Part shown: positions 35,807 through 44,361 of the stretch, piece by piece
Layout of the letters: each line of letters starts with the position of its first letter
How positions within the stretch are numbered: the first letter of the stretch is position 1
From: an uncultured Verrucomicrobia subdivision 3 bacterium
GTDB taxonomy: Bacteria; Verrucomicrobiota; Verrucomicrobiia; Limisphaerales; UBA11358
NCBI GenBank assembly: GCA_903850425.1
Contig: CAINLR010000017.1
Location: forward strand, 62,001-126,000
Reading direction: 5' to 3'
Length of the DNA: 64,000 nt
Translations under genes and position numbers: made by a program
Notes under the pieces: generated by a model
Databases searched by the model: none
Told to the model about the DNA's origin: nothing
The model's input: the letters and a program-made list of their open reading frames with translations, nothing else

Positions 35807-37527
35807 ACTCTCTCGACTGGATCGTGCTGCTGGTGACGATGGTGGGCATTGCGGCCTATGGCGCTTGGCATACGCGTCACACCAGCCAGCTTGATACTTA
35901 TCTCAAAGGCAGCAAGACCACGCGCTGGGGGACCATCGGTATTTCGGTGATGGCCACGCAGGCCAGCGCCATTACATTTCTCTCCATTCCGGGACAAGGT
36001 TTTGAAAGCGGCCTTGGTTTTGTGCAAAACTATTTCGGCCTGCCGCTCGCGCTCATAATTGTATGTGCCGTCTTTCTGCCGATCTACCGCAAGCTCGGCG
36101 TTTACACCGCTTACGAGTTTCTCGGCCAGCGTTTCGATGCCAAGACTCGCCTGCTCGGCGCGGGACTTTTTCTACTGCAACGCGGCCTCGCTGCGGGCGT
36201 CACGATTTATGCGCCGGCAATTATTCTGGCGACCGTGCTCGGCTGGCGGCTCGATTTGACGATCATCGGCACAGGCCTGCTGGTGATTATTTACACCGTC
36301 ACCGGTGGCAGCGAAGCGGTGAGTCTCACGCAAAAATGGCAGATGGGCGTCATTTTCGGTGGCATGATCACCGCGTTTTTCATCTTGCTCGCGCGACTCC
36401 CCGACGGCCTTGGTTTCGGCGGTGCCGCGCATCTTGCGGGCGCGATGGGCAAACTTCAGGCGGTGGATTTCTCACTTAATCCCGATAAGCGCTACACGCT
36501 CTGGACCGGTTTGCTCGGCGGAACTTTTCTGATGCTCTCCTATTTCGGCACCGATCAATCGCAAGTGCAACGCTATATCGGCGGGGCCGCACTGCGCGAA
36601 GGCCGGCTAGGCCTGATGTTTAATGCGCTGCTAAAAATTCCGATGCAGTTTTTCATCCTGCTGCTCGGCGCACTGCTATTTGTTTTTTACCAATTCCAAC
36701 CCGCGCCGGTTTTTTACAATCGCGTCGAATGGCAGCAACATGCGACCGGCTCGAATGCTGCGACCTTTCGCGCGCTTGAAGAGAGGAACGACACACTGCA
36801 CGCCGTGAAACAGGAAAAGATCCGCGCGTGGCTCGTGGCTCGCAATCGCGGCGACGCCATCGCCGAGCCGGTCGCGCGCTCCGCCATGCTGGCAGCACAG
36901 GCCGCGACCGAGACCCTCCACAACGAAGCCAAGGCTGCCTTGTCCGCCGCCGATCCGCTCGCGAAAACCAAAGATTCCGATTATGTCTTCATCGGTTTTA
37001 TTCTCGACCAATTGCCGCACGGCGTCATCGGCCTGCTCATCGCCGTGATGATCGCCGCCGCGCTCGGCTCGAAGGCGGGTGAACTCAATGCGCTTGGCAC
37101 CACCACGACCATTGACCTCTGGCGACATTTCCGACCGCTCGCCGCGCATGACGAGGCGCGCAATGTCCGCGCCGCGAAATGGTTCACCGCGCTGTGGGGA
37201 TTGGTGGCGATCGCATTCGCCCTGTTCGCGGGCTTCGCGGAAAACTTGATCGAAGCCATCAATATCATCGGCTCGATTTTTTATGGCGTCGTGCTGGGGA
37301 TTTTCCTTGCGGCCTTTTTTCTGAAACACGTCGGCGGCACGGCGGTATTCTGGGCGGCCGTTGCGGCGCAAGTAATCATCTTCGCCCTCTTTTTTCTACG
37401 GCATCGTTTTCCGATGCTCGATATTTCCTATCTCTGGTATAACCTCATTGGCTGTGCGGCGTGTGTGCTGTTGAGTCTGATGTTGCAAGCGTTGATTCCG
37501 GCACGAAGAATGAACCAAGAAACTTAA
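35803..37527 (+). CDS. Sodium:solute symporter (SSS family)
   Basis: 574 residues with about 13 hydrophobic segments. SSS landmarks: an early L-D-T-Y-L-K-G-S-K-T-T-R-W loop; the first core helix with T-Q-A-S-A-I-T-F-L-S-I-P-G; Y-E-F-L-G-Q-R-F; and the family signature G-T-D-Q-S-Q-V-Q-R-Y-I-G followed by R-L-G-L. A charged, Ala-rich soluble insertion (~300-390) sits between two helices. It takes up an organic solute with Na+; the solute is probably linked to the product of the PIG-L deacetylase encoded upstream (inference from overlapping genes). Its TAA stop lies inside the left end of a dispersed repeat, so the original C-terminus may have differed. Confidence 0.92.
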   Translation: MNSLDWIVLLVTMVGIAAYGAWHTRHTSQLDTYLKGSKTTRWGTIGISVMATQASAITFLSIPGQGFESGLGFVQNYFGLPLALIIVCAVFLPIYRKLGVYTAYEFLGQRFDAKTRLLGAGLFLLQRGLAAGVTIYAPAIILATVLGWRLDLTIIGTGLLVIIYTVTGGSEAVSLTQKWQMGVIFGGMITAFFILLARLPDGLGFGGAAHLAGAMGKLQAVDFSLNPDKRYTLWTGLLGGTFLMLSYFGTDQSQVQRYIGGAALREGRLGLMFNALLKIPMQFFILLLGALLFVFYQFQPAPVFYNRVEWQQHATGSNAATFRALEERNDTLHAVKQEKIRAWLVARNRGDAIAEPVARSAMLAAQAATETLHNEAKAALSAADPLAKTKDSDYVFIGFILDQLPHGVIGLLIAVMIAAALGSKAGELNALGTTTTIDLWRHFRPLAAHDEARNVRAAKWFTALWGLVAIAFALFAGFAENLIEAINIIGSIFYGVVLGIFLAAFFLKHVGGTAVFWAAVAAQVIIFALFFLRHRFPMLDISYLWYNLIGCAACVLLSLMLQALIPARRMNQET

Positions 37528-37685
37528 CCACGGATGGATATTGATAAACACGGATTAGGCAAAACGCCGCGGCCCAGCGAACGCGGAGAAATGCAGAGAG
37601 CAGAAATTTCTACGACTCTTTGCGACCTCTGCGCCTCTGCGTTTGGTTTTGTCATCCGTGCTCATCCGTGTCCATCCGTGGTTAA
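37524..37685. repeat. 162-bp intergenic repeat with 15-bp perfect terminal inverted repeats
   Basis: The left end TTAACCACGGATGGA (37524-37538) is the exact reverse complement of the right end (37671-37685). The interior has further ATCCGTG units (three in tandem near 37654-37680), CACGGAT near the left end, and a CTCTGCGCCTCTGCG block. I recall this as a widespread non-coding family in Verrucomicrobiota and related phyla. It is mobile-like in structure but encodes no protein. The left end supplies the symporter stop codon. Confidence 0.88.
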
Positions 37686-37709
37686 TGAAACCTTTCGAGC
37701 CACCAACCC

Positions 37710-38483
37710 ATGAGCAACGCACCGGTCATCTGTTTCGGCCAGCAACCCTGCGGTTTTTTCCCAAAACGATTTCTTGTCGCCAAATTTCAAACGGCCCGGC
37801 GCTTGCAAACCGAAATCGGCGGCGAAATTGTTTTCTTCCATCACGACAGCGACCACGACCCGCGCGAAACAAAAACCACCTTGCGCCATCGCAAGACGAA
37901 CGAGTCGGCGCACCTGAACTTTGCGTTCGCAAACAAAACCCAGCGCAAATTCTCACCGCTGTATTTGAAACAGATTCCCGCTGACTGGCAGGGCAAGACC
38001 GAGCTGCAGTTGCCCAATTACGTTGGTCATCCTTTGATTGAACTCTTCAAACAAGTTGCCGCCAAAAGCATCGCGGACTTTTGCCTGGAGATGTATCGCC
38101 ACATGGGTTTGCTGGACGGAATTCGCGTGGCGCGTTCGAGCGATCCAGAATTTCGGCGTGCCGCGTGCGACATCGCAGAGTTTTTCGTGGATGTGCCGTA
38201 TGAAAATGAAATTGTTCGCGCCCGTTTCACCGGAGACTCTTTTCAATTGCATGAAGGTGGAAATTCGTTTGTCACCCTGCCGCTGACTCCGTTCACCAAA
38301 GCGCAAATCAGTCCGACGCGCGATTCGCGGCTGCGTTGGATGCAATCCGTGCTGCATTGCACTCATTACATTGCTGGCGCGGGCGAGAAAGATTATCTTC
38401 GCCCCGAAGACGCGCCTGAAATAAAGATCATCAACCGCGACGCCATTGACCGATCCGATGAAGCCTACACCGAAATCGCCTGA
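37710..38483 (+). CDS. Compact BshC-like protein, candidate cysteine-adding enzyme of bacillithiol synthesis
   Basis: 257 residues. It keeps what I recognise as the core of BshC: an N-terminal G-Q-Q-P-C-G-F-F (10-17), like the G-Q-Q-A-G-L of Bacillus BshC; then F-F-H-H-D-S-D-H-D (42-50), like its G-E-D-H-D; a middle S-S-D-P-E; and a late Y-I-A-G-A-G-E-K-D-Y-L, like F-I-A-G-P-G-E-x-x-Y-W. Known BshC is about 540 residues, with an extra N-terminal segment and a long C-terminal coiled coil; both are absent here. It is the first gene of a bshC-like/bshB1/bshA operon and overlaps bshB1 by 26 bp. Expected role: adding cysteine to GlcN-malate to form bacillithiol. The motif match is by eye; the operon context makes it convincing. 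Confidence 0.7.
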   Translation: MSNAPVICFGQQPCGFFPKRFLVAKFQTARRLQTEIGGEIVFFHHDSDHDPRETKTTLRHRKTNESAHLNFAFANKTQRKFSPLYLKQIPADWQGKTELQLPNYVGHPLIELFKQVAAKSIADFCLEMYRHMGLLDGIRVARSSDPEFRRAACDIAEFFVDVPYENEIVRARFTGDSFQLHEGGNSFVTLPLTPFTKAQISPTRDSRLRWMQSVLHCTHYIAGAGEKDYLRPEDAPEIKIINRDAIDRSDEAYTEIA

Positions 38484-39192
38484 ACTTTCTCCGCTGCTCG
38501 CCTTCGGCGCGCATCCCGACGATCTCGAATTCGCGGTTGGCGCCGTGGTCGCTAAGGAAACCCTGGCCGGTCGCAAAGCCCACTTTGTCGTGTGTTCACG
38601 CGGCGAAGCTGGCACGCATGGAACGTCGAAGCAAAGAACTGCGGAAGCCAAGCAGGCAGCCAAACAGCTTGGCGCGACAATCGAATTTGTTGAACTCGAT
38701 GGCGATGCCCACTTGGAAGTCCGCGTTGCTCACGCCCTCAAGCTGGCGGAAATCCTGCGCCGGATCAAACCGAGCGCGATCCTCGCGCCGAGCTTAATCG
38801 AGAACCAGCATCCGGACCATTGGCGCTTGGGAACCATCGTTCGCGATGCCGCGCGGCTAGCGCGTTTTGGCGGGCTGAAAGAATTGCGCCAGCAGCCGCC
38901 GCATAAGGTCGAACAACTATTTTTCTACGCGGTGACGCCGGAAGCGGAACCACGCGACATTACGCCGGTGTTAATTGATGTTTCATCGCCAGAAATTATC
39001 GCCAAGTGGACGGCAGCGATGAGCGCTCATGCATCGCAAACGGCCGCGCGCCAATACGTCGAGCTGCAAGTCACGCGGGCACGCCTGCTCGGCTTGCGCG
39101 CAAACCTCGGACACGCCATCGCGCTTTATCCAAACGAACCGCTGGTGTTGGAATCGCTCGCGCAGGCGGGCAGGGGAGCCAGGCAATTCTGA
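38458..39192 (+). CDS. bshB1: Bacillithiol biosynthesis deacetylase BshB1 (PIG-L family)
   Basis: 244 residues from the ATG at 38458; a TTG four codons upstream is possible. PIG-L/LmbE zinc motif A-H-P-D-D (His19, Asp21, Asp22), V-C-S-R-G-E-A-G-T-H-G-T (a BshB1-type segment after the second strand), and E-N-Q-H-P-D-H-W-R-L-G with the later metal-binding His. It removes the acetyl group from GlcNAc-malate to give GlcN-malate. It overlaps the BshC-like gene and its TGA directly abuts the bshA ATG. Another PIG-L gene lies 3 kb upstream but is secreted and much larger. Confidence 0.88.
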   Translation: MKPTPKSPELSPLLAFGAHPDDLEFAVGAVVAKETLAGRKAHFVVCSRGEAGTHGTSKQRTAEAKQAAKQLGATIEFVELDGDAHLEVRVAHALKLAEILRRIKPSAILAPSLIENQHPDHWRLGTIVRDAARLARFGGLKELRQQPPHKVEQLFFYAVTPEAEPRDITPVLIDVSSPEIIAKWTAAMSAHASQTAARQYVELQVTRARLLGLRANLGHAIALYPNEPLVLESLAQAGRGARQF

Positions 39193-40332
39193 ATGGACTC
39201 CGCGCGTCCATTGAAGATTGGCATCACCTGCTATCCCTCCGTGGGCGGGAGCGGCATTCTCGCCTCAGCGCTTGGCGAGGAACTGGCGCAGCGCGGACAC
39301 GAAGTTCATTTCATCAGCTACGAACGTCCGTTCCGCATGCCCGCAAGTGCGCCGCGCCTGTTTTTTCATCCGGTTGTCATCAATGATTACGGCCTGTTCA
39401 AGTATCCTGATTACACGTTGCCGCTTTCAGTCAAGATGGCGGAAGTGAGCCGGGATCATCAGCTCGATATCCTTCACGTTCATTATGCCGTGCCCCATGC
39501 GACGGCCGCTATTTTAGCCCGCTCTATGCTGCCTCTGGAGCAGCAACCGCGTGTCGTCACCACGCTGCATGGGACGGACACAACCTTGCTCGGCGCGGAT
39601 CCGGGCTACGGACCGGCGATTCATCACGCCCTGACGCATTCAGATGCCGTGACGACGGTTTCCAATTTTCTGCAGCTGGAGACGCAGCGCGTGCTCGGCT
39701 TTGACGGGCCGATCGAGGTCATTCACAATTTTTTTGAACCGCGGCCGGCGCGGCGCTCGCGCGAGGAGGTGCGCCGCGAACTGGGGTTGCGCGACGAAGT
39801 GATGATTCTCCACGCCTCCAATCTGCGTCCCTTGAAACGAGTGGATCTGCTCCTTGAAACAGTTGCCCGCATCCGCCCGCGCGAGACGTTTAAGCTCGTG
39901 ATTCTCGCCGGCGGAAAGTTTGCGCCCTTCGCCGCTGATGTGCACCGCCTGGGCCTGGATGATCGAGTCATCGTGCGGGAAAACGTCTTGGACATTGAAG
40001 ATTATCTGCAAGCCGCCGATCTGGGATTATTCACGTCCGAAACGGAAAGCTTTTGTTTAAGCATCCTTGAAGCCATGTGTTTTGCCTGCCCCAGCGTTGC
40101 GACGCGCGTGGGCGGAATTCCCGAAGTCATCGAAGACAATGTGACTGGACGGCTCGTGCCTTTTGGGGATGCTGACCAACTGGCACGGGCTGCCAAGAAC
40201 TTGATTGAAGACGCCGCGCTCCGGGTGAAGCTTGGCCGCGCGGCCCAAGCCAGCGCCCGCGAACAGTTTTCGGCCGAGGTGATCGTGCCGCGCTACGAAG
40301 CCCTTTATCGTCGCGTCTGCCGCCAGGATTAG
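39193..40332 (+). CDS. bshA: N-acetyl-alpha-D-glucosaminyl L-malate synthase BshA
   Basis: 379 residues, GT4-type glycosyltransferase with two Rossmann domains. Diagnostic BshA features: [11 protein letters not shown] near the N-terminus; [25 protein letters not shown]; and T-L-H-G-T-D. The C-terminal domain has [14 protein letters not shown] and V-G-G-I-P-E-V-I, the E-x7-E nucleotide-sugar motif. It joins UDP-GlcNAc to L-malate, the first step of bacillithiol synthesis. It starts immediately after the bshB1 stop, so the operon order is bshC-like, bshB1, bshA. Confidence 0.93.
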   Translation: MDSARPLKIGITCYPSVGGSGILASALGEELAQRGHEVHFISYERPFRMPASAPRLFFHPVVINDYGLFKYPDYTLPLSVKMAEVSRDHQLDILHVHYAVPHATAAILARSMLPLEQQPRVVTTLHGTDTTLLGADPGYGPAIHHALTHSDAVTTVSNFLQLETQRVLGFDGPIEVIHNFFEPRPARRSREEVRRELGLRDEVMILHASNLRPLKRVDLLLETVARIRPRETFKLVILAGGKFAPFAADVHRLGLDDRVIVRENVLDIEDYLQAADLGLFTSETESFCLSILEAMCFACPSVATRVGGIPEVIEDNVTGRLVPFGDADQLARAAKNLIEDAALRVKLGRAAQASAREQFSAEVIVPRYEALYRRVCRQD

Positions 40333-40367
40333 CCGCATGAAAAACTGAGTTCCATCCGGCTTCCAAC

Positions 40368-40395
40368 TTGCCGCCGCCGCCTAAATTTCTATAAT
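40368..40395 (+). promoter_or_regulatory. Putative sigma-70 promoter of serS, leaderless
   Basis: TTGCCG (40368-40373), 16-bp spacer, perfect TATAAT (40390-40395). The GTG start is at 40402, six bases after the -10 box, so a normal start site would fall on or next to the start codon and give a leaderless mRNA. Confidence 0.45.
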
Positions 40396-40401
40396 TCACT
40401 T

Positions 40402-41703
40402 GTGCTCGACATCAAATTGATCCGCGAAAAAACTGACTTCGTCCGCGCCCGCCTGGCCACGCGCGGGGCCGGGGACGAAAGCAAGATTGACGAACTGCTC
40501 CAATTCGACGAACAACGCCGCAAAGCATTGGCCGAAGTTGAGACCCTAAAATCTTTGCGCAATCGCGTTTCCAAGGAAATCGGCGCGCTCATGGGGCAAA
40601 AGAAACTGGCCGAGGCTGAATCCAAAAAGACCGAGACGCGCGAGTTGGGTGATAAAATTTCCGCGCTCGAAAAGCAAGTGACTGAGAGCGAAGCGGCGCG
40701 CGACCGCTTGATGTTGCAATTGCCAAATCTGCCGCACGAGTCCGTGCCGCTGGGCAAAACGGCGGAAGACAATCCTGAAGTCCGCGCTCATGGCGCGAAG
40801 GCTACTTTTGATTTTAAGCCGAAGTCGCACGTGGAATTGTGCGAGTCGCTCAAGCTTGTGGATTTCGCGCGCGCGACGAAACTTTCCGGCAGCGGCTTCT
40901 TGCTCTACACCAATTGGGGCGCAAGGCTGGAACGCGCGTTGATTTCGTTCCTGCTCGATTTGCACATCACCCAGCATGACTACACCGAAGTGTCGCCGCC
41001 ACTCATGGTGGGCGAGCAGTGTCTCGTGGGCGTCGGCCAATTCCCAAAATTCAAGGATCAGTATTACGGCGTGGCTGAGGGCGATGATGCGAAAAATCTC
41101 GGCAAACTCTATTTGATTCCCACGGCGGAAACTCCCGTCGCCAACATTCATCGCGAGGAGATTTTGGCGGAGAAACAACTGCCGATTCGTTACTGCGCTT
41201 ACACGCCGTGCTTTCGCGGCGAGGCGGGGGCGGCGGGCGTCGGCACGCGCGGCATGATTCGCGTGCATCAGTTTGACAAAGTGGAGTTGATCAAAATCGT
41301 CAAGCCGGAGAACGGTTTCGCGGAGTTGGAAAAAATGGTCGGCAACGCGGAAAAGGTTTTGCAACTGCTCGGCCTGCACTATCGCGTCATCACGCTCTGC
41401 ACGGGCGACATGGGTTTTGGCAGCGCGAAGACTTATGACATCGAGGTCTGGGCACCAGGGCAGGGGAGTTATCTCGAAGTTTCGAGTTGCTCGAACTGTG
41501 AAGATTTTCAATCGCGCCGGATGAACCTGCGTTTCAAGACTGAGGCGGGTGAAAATAAATTTCCGCACATTCTCAACGGCAGCGGGACGGCGCTGGCGCG
41601 CTTGTTCGTGGCACTCCTCGAGACACATCAGCAGGCGGACGGTTCGGTGGCCATCCCTGCGCCGTTGCAGCCGTATTTGAAGACTGACCGGATCTCGGCG
41701 TAA
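40402..41703 (+). CDS. serS: Seryl-tRNA synthetase
   Basis: 433 residues, GTG start (M-L-D-I-K-L-I-R, a normal SerRS N-terminus). The N-terminal antiparallel coiled-coil arm (~30-110), rich in Lys, Glu and Ala, binds the tRNA-Ser variable arm. The class II catalytic core has motif 2 (C-F-R-G-E-A-G near F-D-K-V-E-L) and motif 3 (N-G-S-G-T-A-L-A-R). It charges tRNA-Ser, and through it tRNA-Sec if present. Six bases separate it from glgA, so the two are likely cotranscribed. Confidence 0.97.
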   Translation: MLDIKLIREKTDFVRARLATRGAGDESKIDELLQFDEQRRKALAEVETLKSLRNRVSKEIGALMGQKKLAEAESKKTETRELGDKISALEKQVTESEAARDRLMLQLPNLPHESVPLGKTAEDNPEVRAHGAKATFDFKPKSHVELCESLKLVDFARATKLSGSGFLLYTNWGARLERALISFLLDLHITQHDYTEVSPPLMVGEQCLVGVGQFPKFKDQYYGVAEGDDAKNLGKLYLIPTAETPVANIHREEILAEKQLPIRYCAYTPCFRGEAGAAGVGTRGMIRVHQFDKVELIKIVKPENGFAELEKMVGNAEKVLQLLGLHYRVITLCTGDMGFGSAKTYDIEVWAPGQGSYLEVSSCSNCEDFQSRRMNLRFKTEAGENKFPHILNGSGTALARLFVALLETHQQADGSVAIPAPLQPYLKTDRISA

Positions 41704-41709
41704 TTCAAA

Positions 41710-43155
41710 ATGAAAATCCTGCTCGCCAGCAGCGAAGTTTATCCGTTCTCCAAAACGGGCGGACTGGCCGACATGGTGGGATCGCTCGGGGTCGCGCTCG
41801 TCAATGCCGGTCAGGAGGCGCGCATCGTCACGCCGTTGTATCGCGGCCTGCGTGATAAATTTCCGCGCATGACGCGCGTCAACTGGAAGTTCGATCTGCC
41901 GATGGGCGAACGGCACGTCCAAGCGGACCTGTGGGAACTCGATCTGGATTCCGGCCTGAAAATTTATTTCGTGGATCAACCGGATTACTTCGACCGCGCG
42001 GGCATTTATCAGGAAGGCCAGTTCAGCTACGCGGACAATGCCGAGCGTTTCATATTTTTTTCCAAGTGCGTCGTGAATCTGGCGCGCTATTTGGCGTGGC
42101 GGCCCGACATCGTTCATCTTCACGACTGGCAGGTTGGACTGGTGCCGGCCTTGATCCAGCACCAACGTGACAGTGCCGGGTGGGGGAAGCCACCGCCGAC
42201 CTGCCTGACCATTCACAATCTCGCGTATCAGGGAACATTTCCAGCGGCGGTATATGCGCTGACAAACCTGCCGAAACTGTTTTTCCACACGGAAGGCGCG
42301 GAGTATTTCGGGATGTTGAATTGCCTCAAGGCGGGTATCGCTTTCGCCGACGTCATCACCACCGTCAGCCCGCGTTACGCGCGCGAAATCACCACCGAAG
42401 AACTCGGCTGTGGACTCGACGGCGTTTTGCGGCGCCGCCGCGCGCATCTGGTGGGCATTCTTAACGGCGTGGATTATCAGGAATGGAACCCGGCCAAAGA
42501 CCCGCATTTACCGGCTCCTTTTTCACTTTCGAAGTTGGCCGGAAAAAAGAAAAACAAAGCGGCGTTGCAAACCTTCGTCGCCCTGCCCGTCGCTGAAAAT
42601 ATCCCGCTCTACGGAACCATTTCGCGGCTGGCCGAACAAAAAGGCGTGGACATCCAACTCGCCGCGTTGGCCGAAATGTTGAATGCCGACATTCAATTCA
42701 TCCTCCTCGGCAGCGGTTCGGCAGAATACGAACTCGGCTACCGCGAACTCGCGCGCCGGTTTCCCGGCAAGATCGCCGTGCAATTCGGCTACAACGAATC
42801 GCTTGCGCATCAAATCGAGGCTGGCTGCGATTTTTTCCTGATGCCGTCCCGCTTTGAGCCGTGTGGGTTGAACCAGATGTATAGTCTGCGTTACGGCACG
42901 ATTCCGATCGTGCGCGCCACCGGCGGCCTCGACGACAGTGTCATTGACTACGGCGAACAGACTGACAAGGCAAATGGAATCAAATTTTACGAATACACCT
43001 CACGTGCGCTCGCCAAAGCGATTCGCAAATCATTGGCCATTTATCACCAGCCAGAATTGATCCGGCAATACCGGCGCAATGCCATGCGGGCCGATTTCTC
43101 TTGGGGCAAGACGGTGGACGAATATTTGGAAGCCTATCGCACCGTGATGCAATAG
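41710..43155 (+). CDS. glgA: Glycogen synthase GlgA (GT5)
   Basis: 481 residues. The N-terminal E-V-Y-P-F-S-K-T-G-G-L-A-D-M contains the ADP-glucose-binding K-x-G-G. Also H-L-H-D-W-Q-V-G-L, L-T-I-H-N-L-A-Y-Q-G and L-N-G-V-D-Y-Q-E-W-N-P. In the C-terminal domain, P-S-R-F-E-P-C-G-L-N-Q-M and the T-G-G-L-D-D-S-V loop complete the GT5 active site. It elongates alpha-1,4-glucan from ADP-glucose. Other glg genes are not in the window. Cotranscription with serS is suggested by the 6-bp gap. Confidence 0.95.
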   Translation: MKILLASSEVYPFSKTGGLADMVGSLGVALVNAGQEARIVTPLYRGLRDKFPRMTRVNWKFDLPMGERHVQADLWELDLDSGLKIYFVDQPDYFDRAGIYQEGQFSYADNAERFIFFSKCVVNLARYLAWRPDIVHLHDWQVGLVPALIQHQRDSAGWGKPPPTCLTIHNLAYQGTFPAAVYALTNLPKLFFHTEGAEYFGMLNCLKAGIAFADVITTVSPRYAREITTEELGCGLDGVLRRRRAHLVGILNGVDYQEWNPAKDPHLPAPFSLSKLAGKKKNKAALQTFVALPVAENIPLYGTISRLAEQKGVDIQLAALAEMLNADIQFILLGSGSAEYELGYRELARRFPGKIAVQFGYNESLAHQIEAGCDFFLMPSRFEPCGLNQMYSLRYGTIPIVRATGGLDDSVIDYGEQTDKANGIKFYEYTSRALAKAIRKSLAIYHQPELIRQYRRNAMRADFSWGKTVDEYLEAYRTVMQ

Positions 43156-43191
43156 ACCCAATCGAACTAAATATAACAAACATTGTGTGTC

Positions 43192-43197
43192 TATAAT
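43192..43197 (+). promoter_or_regulatory. Putative -10 box, leaderless start of the pseudopilin-like gene
   Basis: Perfect TATAAT six bases before the TTG start at 43204, in an AT-rich 48-bp gap after glgA. No good -35 hexamer was found. The geometry matches the serS promoter. Confidence 0.35.
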
Positions 43198-43203
43198 TAG
43201 AAA

Positions 43204-44097
43204 TTGAAAACATCCTCGCCGAGTTCCGCAGCCGCTTTTACGCTGATCGAGTTGCTGGTGGTTATTGCGATCATTGCCATTCTAGCCGCCTTGCTTTTGC
43301 CCGCCCTCAGCCGCGCCAAAGAGAAAGCCAATGCAATTTCTTGCATGAACAATAACAAACAACTGATTCTGGCCATCCACCTCTATGCCGGCGACAACAA
43401 TGATCTGTTGCCGCCGAACGGTGACGATGACAATGATGTTGATGGCGAACAGTATTGGATCAGCGGAAACATGCACAATTTGAACGAGGCTTGGAACGTG
43501 AAGGATTTGACTGATCCGCAGAACAACAAACTCGCGCCTTACACGGCTGGCCAAAAACCGGGAATCTACCGCTGCCCGGGCGACAAGAGCACGGTGAATA
43601 TCAGCGGCGTTGTCTTCCCTCGGATCCGCAGTTATTCGATGAATGCCGCCGTCGGCACTATCATCGGGCAAAATGTGAGCGCTGCCCCCAACGCCGCGCC
43701 CGTTTGGGGACCTTGGCTGGACGGCACAGGATACCACGTTGTCAATAAACCCTGGCACACTTACGGAAAACTCAGCACCGTTAGTTCTCCCGGACCTGCC
43801 ATGGTTTGGACGCTGGTGGATGAGGACGAATACAGCATCAGTCTGGCTTGCTTCAATGTCTCCATGAAAACCGAGCCGACCTCCATGATGAATTGGCCCG
43901 GCACCTATCACGGTTATTCTGCCAGTTTCTCATTTCTTGACGGTCATGCTGAGGTTCACAAATGGAAAGACGCCCGCACTAAAAACGCTGCCCACGTGCC
44001 CGGGGGCTCGCCCGCGATTGGCGGTCAGATCGTCGCTCAAGGCGGACCGGACAATCCTGACTTGATCTGGCTGCAAGCGCACACTTCCGCGCAATAA
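43204..44097 (+). CDS. Pseudopilin-like secreted protein with prepilin N-terminus (DUF1559-like)
   Basis: 297 residues, apparently with a TTG start. The N-terminus has the prepilin cleavage/methylation signature [24 protein letters not shown] preceded by a short charged leader. Next come S-R-A-K-E-K-A and a conserved C-M-N-N-N-K-Q-L, typical of the large Verrucomicrobiota/Planctomycetes pseudopilin family. Near the C-terminus [11 protein letters not shown] is the usual closing motif. Such proteins occur in many copies per genome. They are processed by a prepilin peptidase and may belong to a type II secretion-like or pilus system; the exact role is unknown. Confidence 0.88.
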   Translation: MKTSSPSSAAAFTLIELLVVIAIIAILAALLLPALSRAKEKANAISCMNNNKQLILAIHLYAGDNNDLLPPNGDDDNDVDGEQYWISGNMHNLNEAWNVKDLTDPQNNKLAPYTAGQKPGIYRCPGDKSTVNISGVVFPRIRSYSMNAAVGTIIGQNVSAAPNAAPVWGPWLDGTGYHVVNKPWHTYGKLSTVSSPGPAMVWTLVDEDEYSISLACFNVSMKTEPTSMMNWPGTYHGYSASFSFLDGHAEVHKWKDARTKNAAHVPGGSPAIGGQIVAQGGPDNPDLIWLQAHTSAQ

Positions 44098-44198
44098 TTT
44101 CCGGCTGCAAAATGCCGCCAACCGTCCCGCGTCCACTTGATCGTGCCAAGCTTGGAGGCCAGAGTGGCCCCTGCCCTGCCCTATCACTTGGCGGCAAC

Positions 44199-44354
44199 TC
44201 AATTATGAATTGAATCGTTGAAGTCACTTGCCGTCGAAACGAATGGTAGTGCGGCCTTAAATTCCGCAGCCACCAAATTCAAAGTGCCGTCGGTGGCGTA
44301 TTTCAGCGCCGTGTAATCCATACTGCCCGCAACTCCATCCGAATTACCGGCCAT
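44199..44354 (-). pseudogene. Orphan fragment of a beta-propeller repeat protein
   Basis: 51 codons from an ATG at 44354 to a TGA at 44199-44201. The start reads M-A-G-N-S-D-G and continues D-Y-T-A-L-K-Y-A-T-D-G-T-L, which looks like one blade of the SBBP-type beta-propeller repeats (V-T-G-x-S-x-G...D-Y-x-T-x-K-Y-x-x-x-G). The frame runs back into the end of clpB, and the ATG begins only eight bases after the clpB stop. A lone blade without a signal peptide is unlikely to be functional. It is more likely the 3' end of a lost gene, though a small expressed protein cannot be excluded. Confidence 0.4.
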
Positions 44355-44361
44355 GAAAACC

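Noticed and set aside
40546-42507. 653-codon open frame on the minus strand opposite serS and glgA
   Set aside because: It lies antisense to two certain genes, has no recognisable domains, and its Arg/His/Gln-rich composition is typical of the shadow of GC-rich coding DNA.
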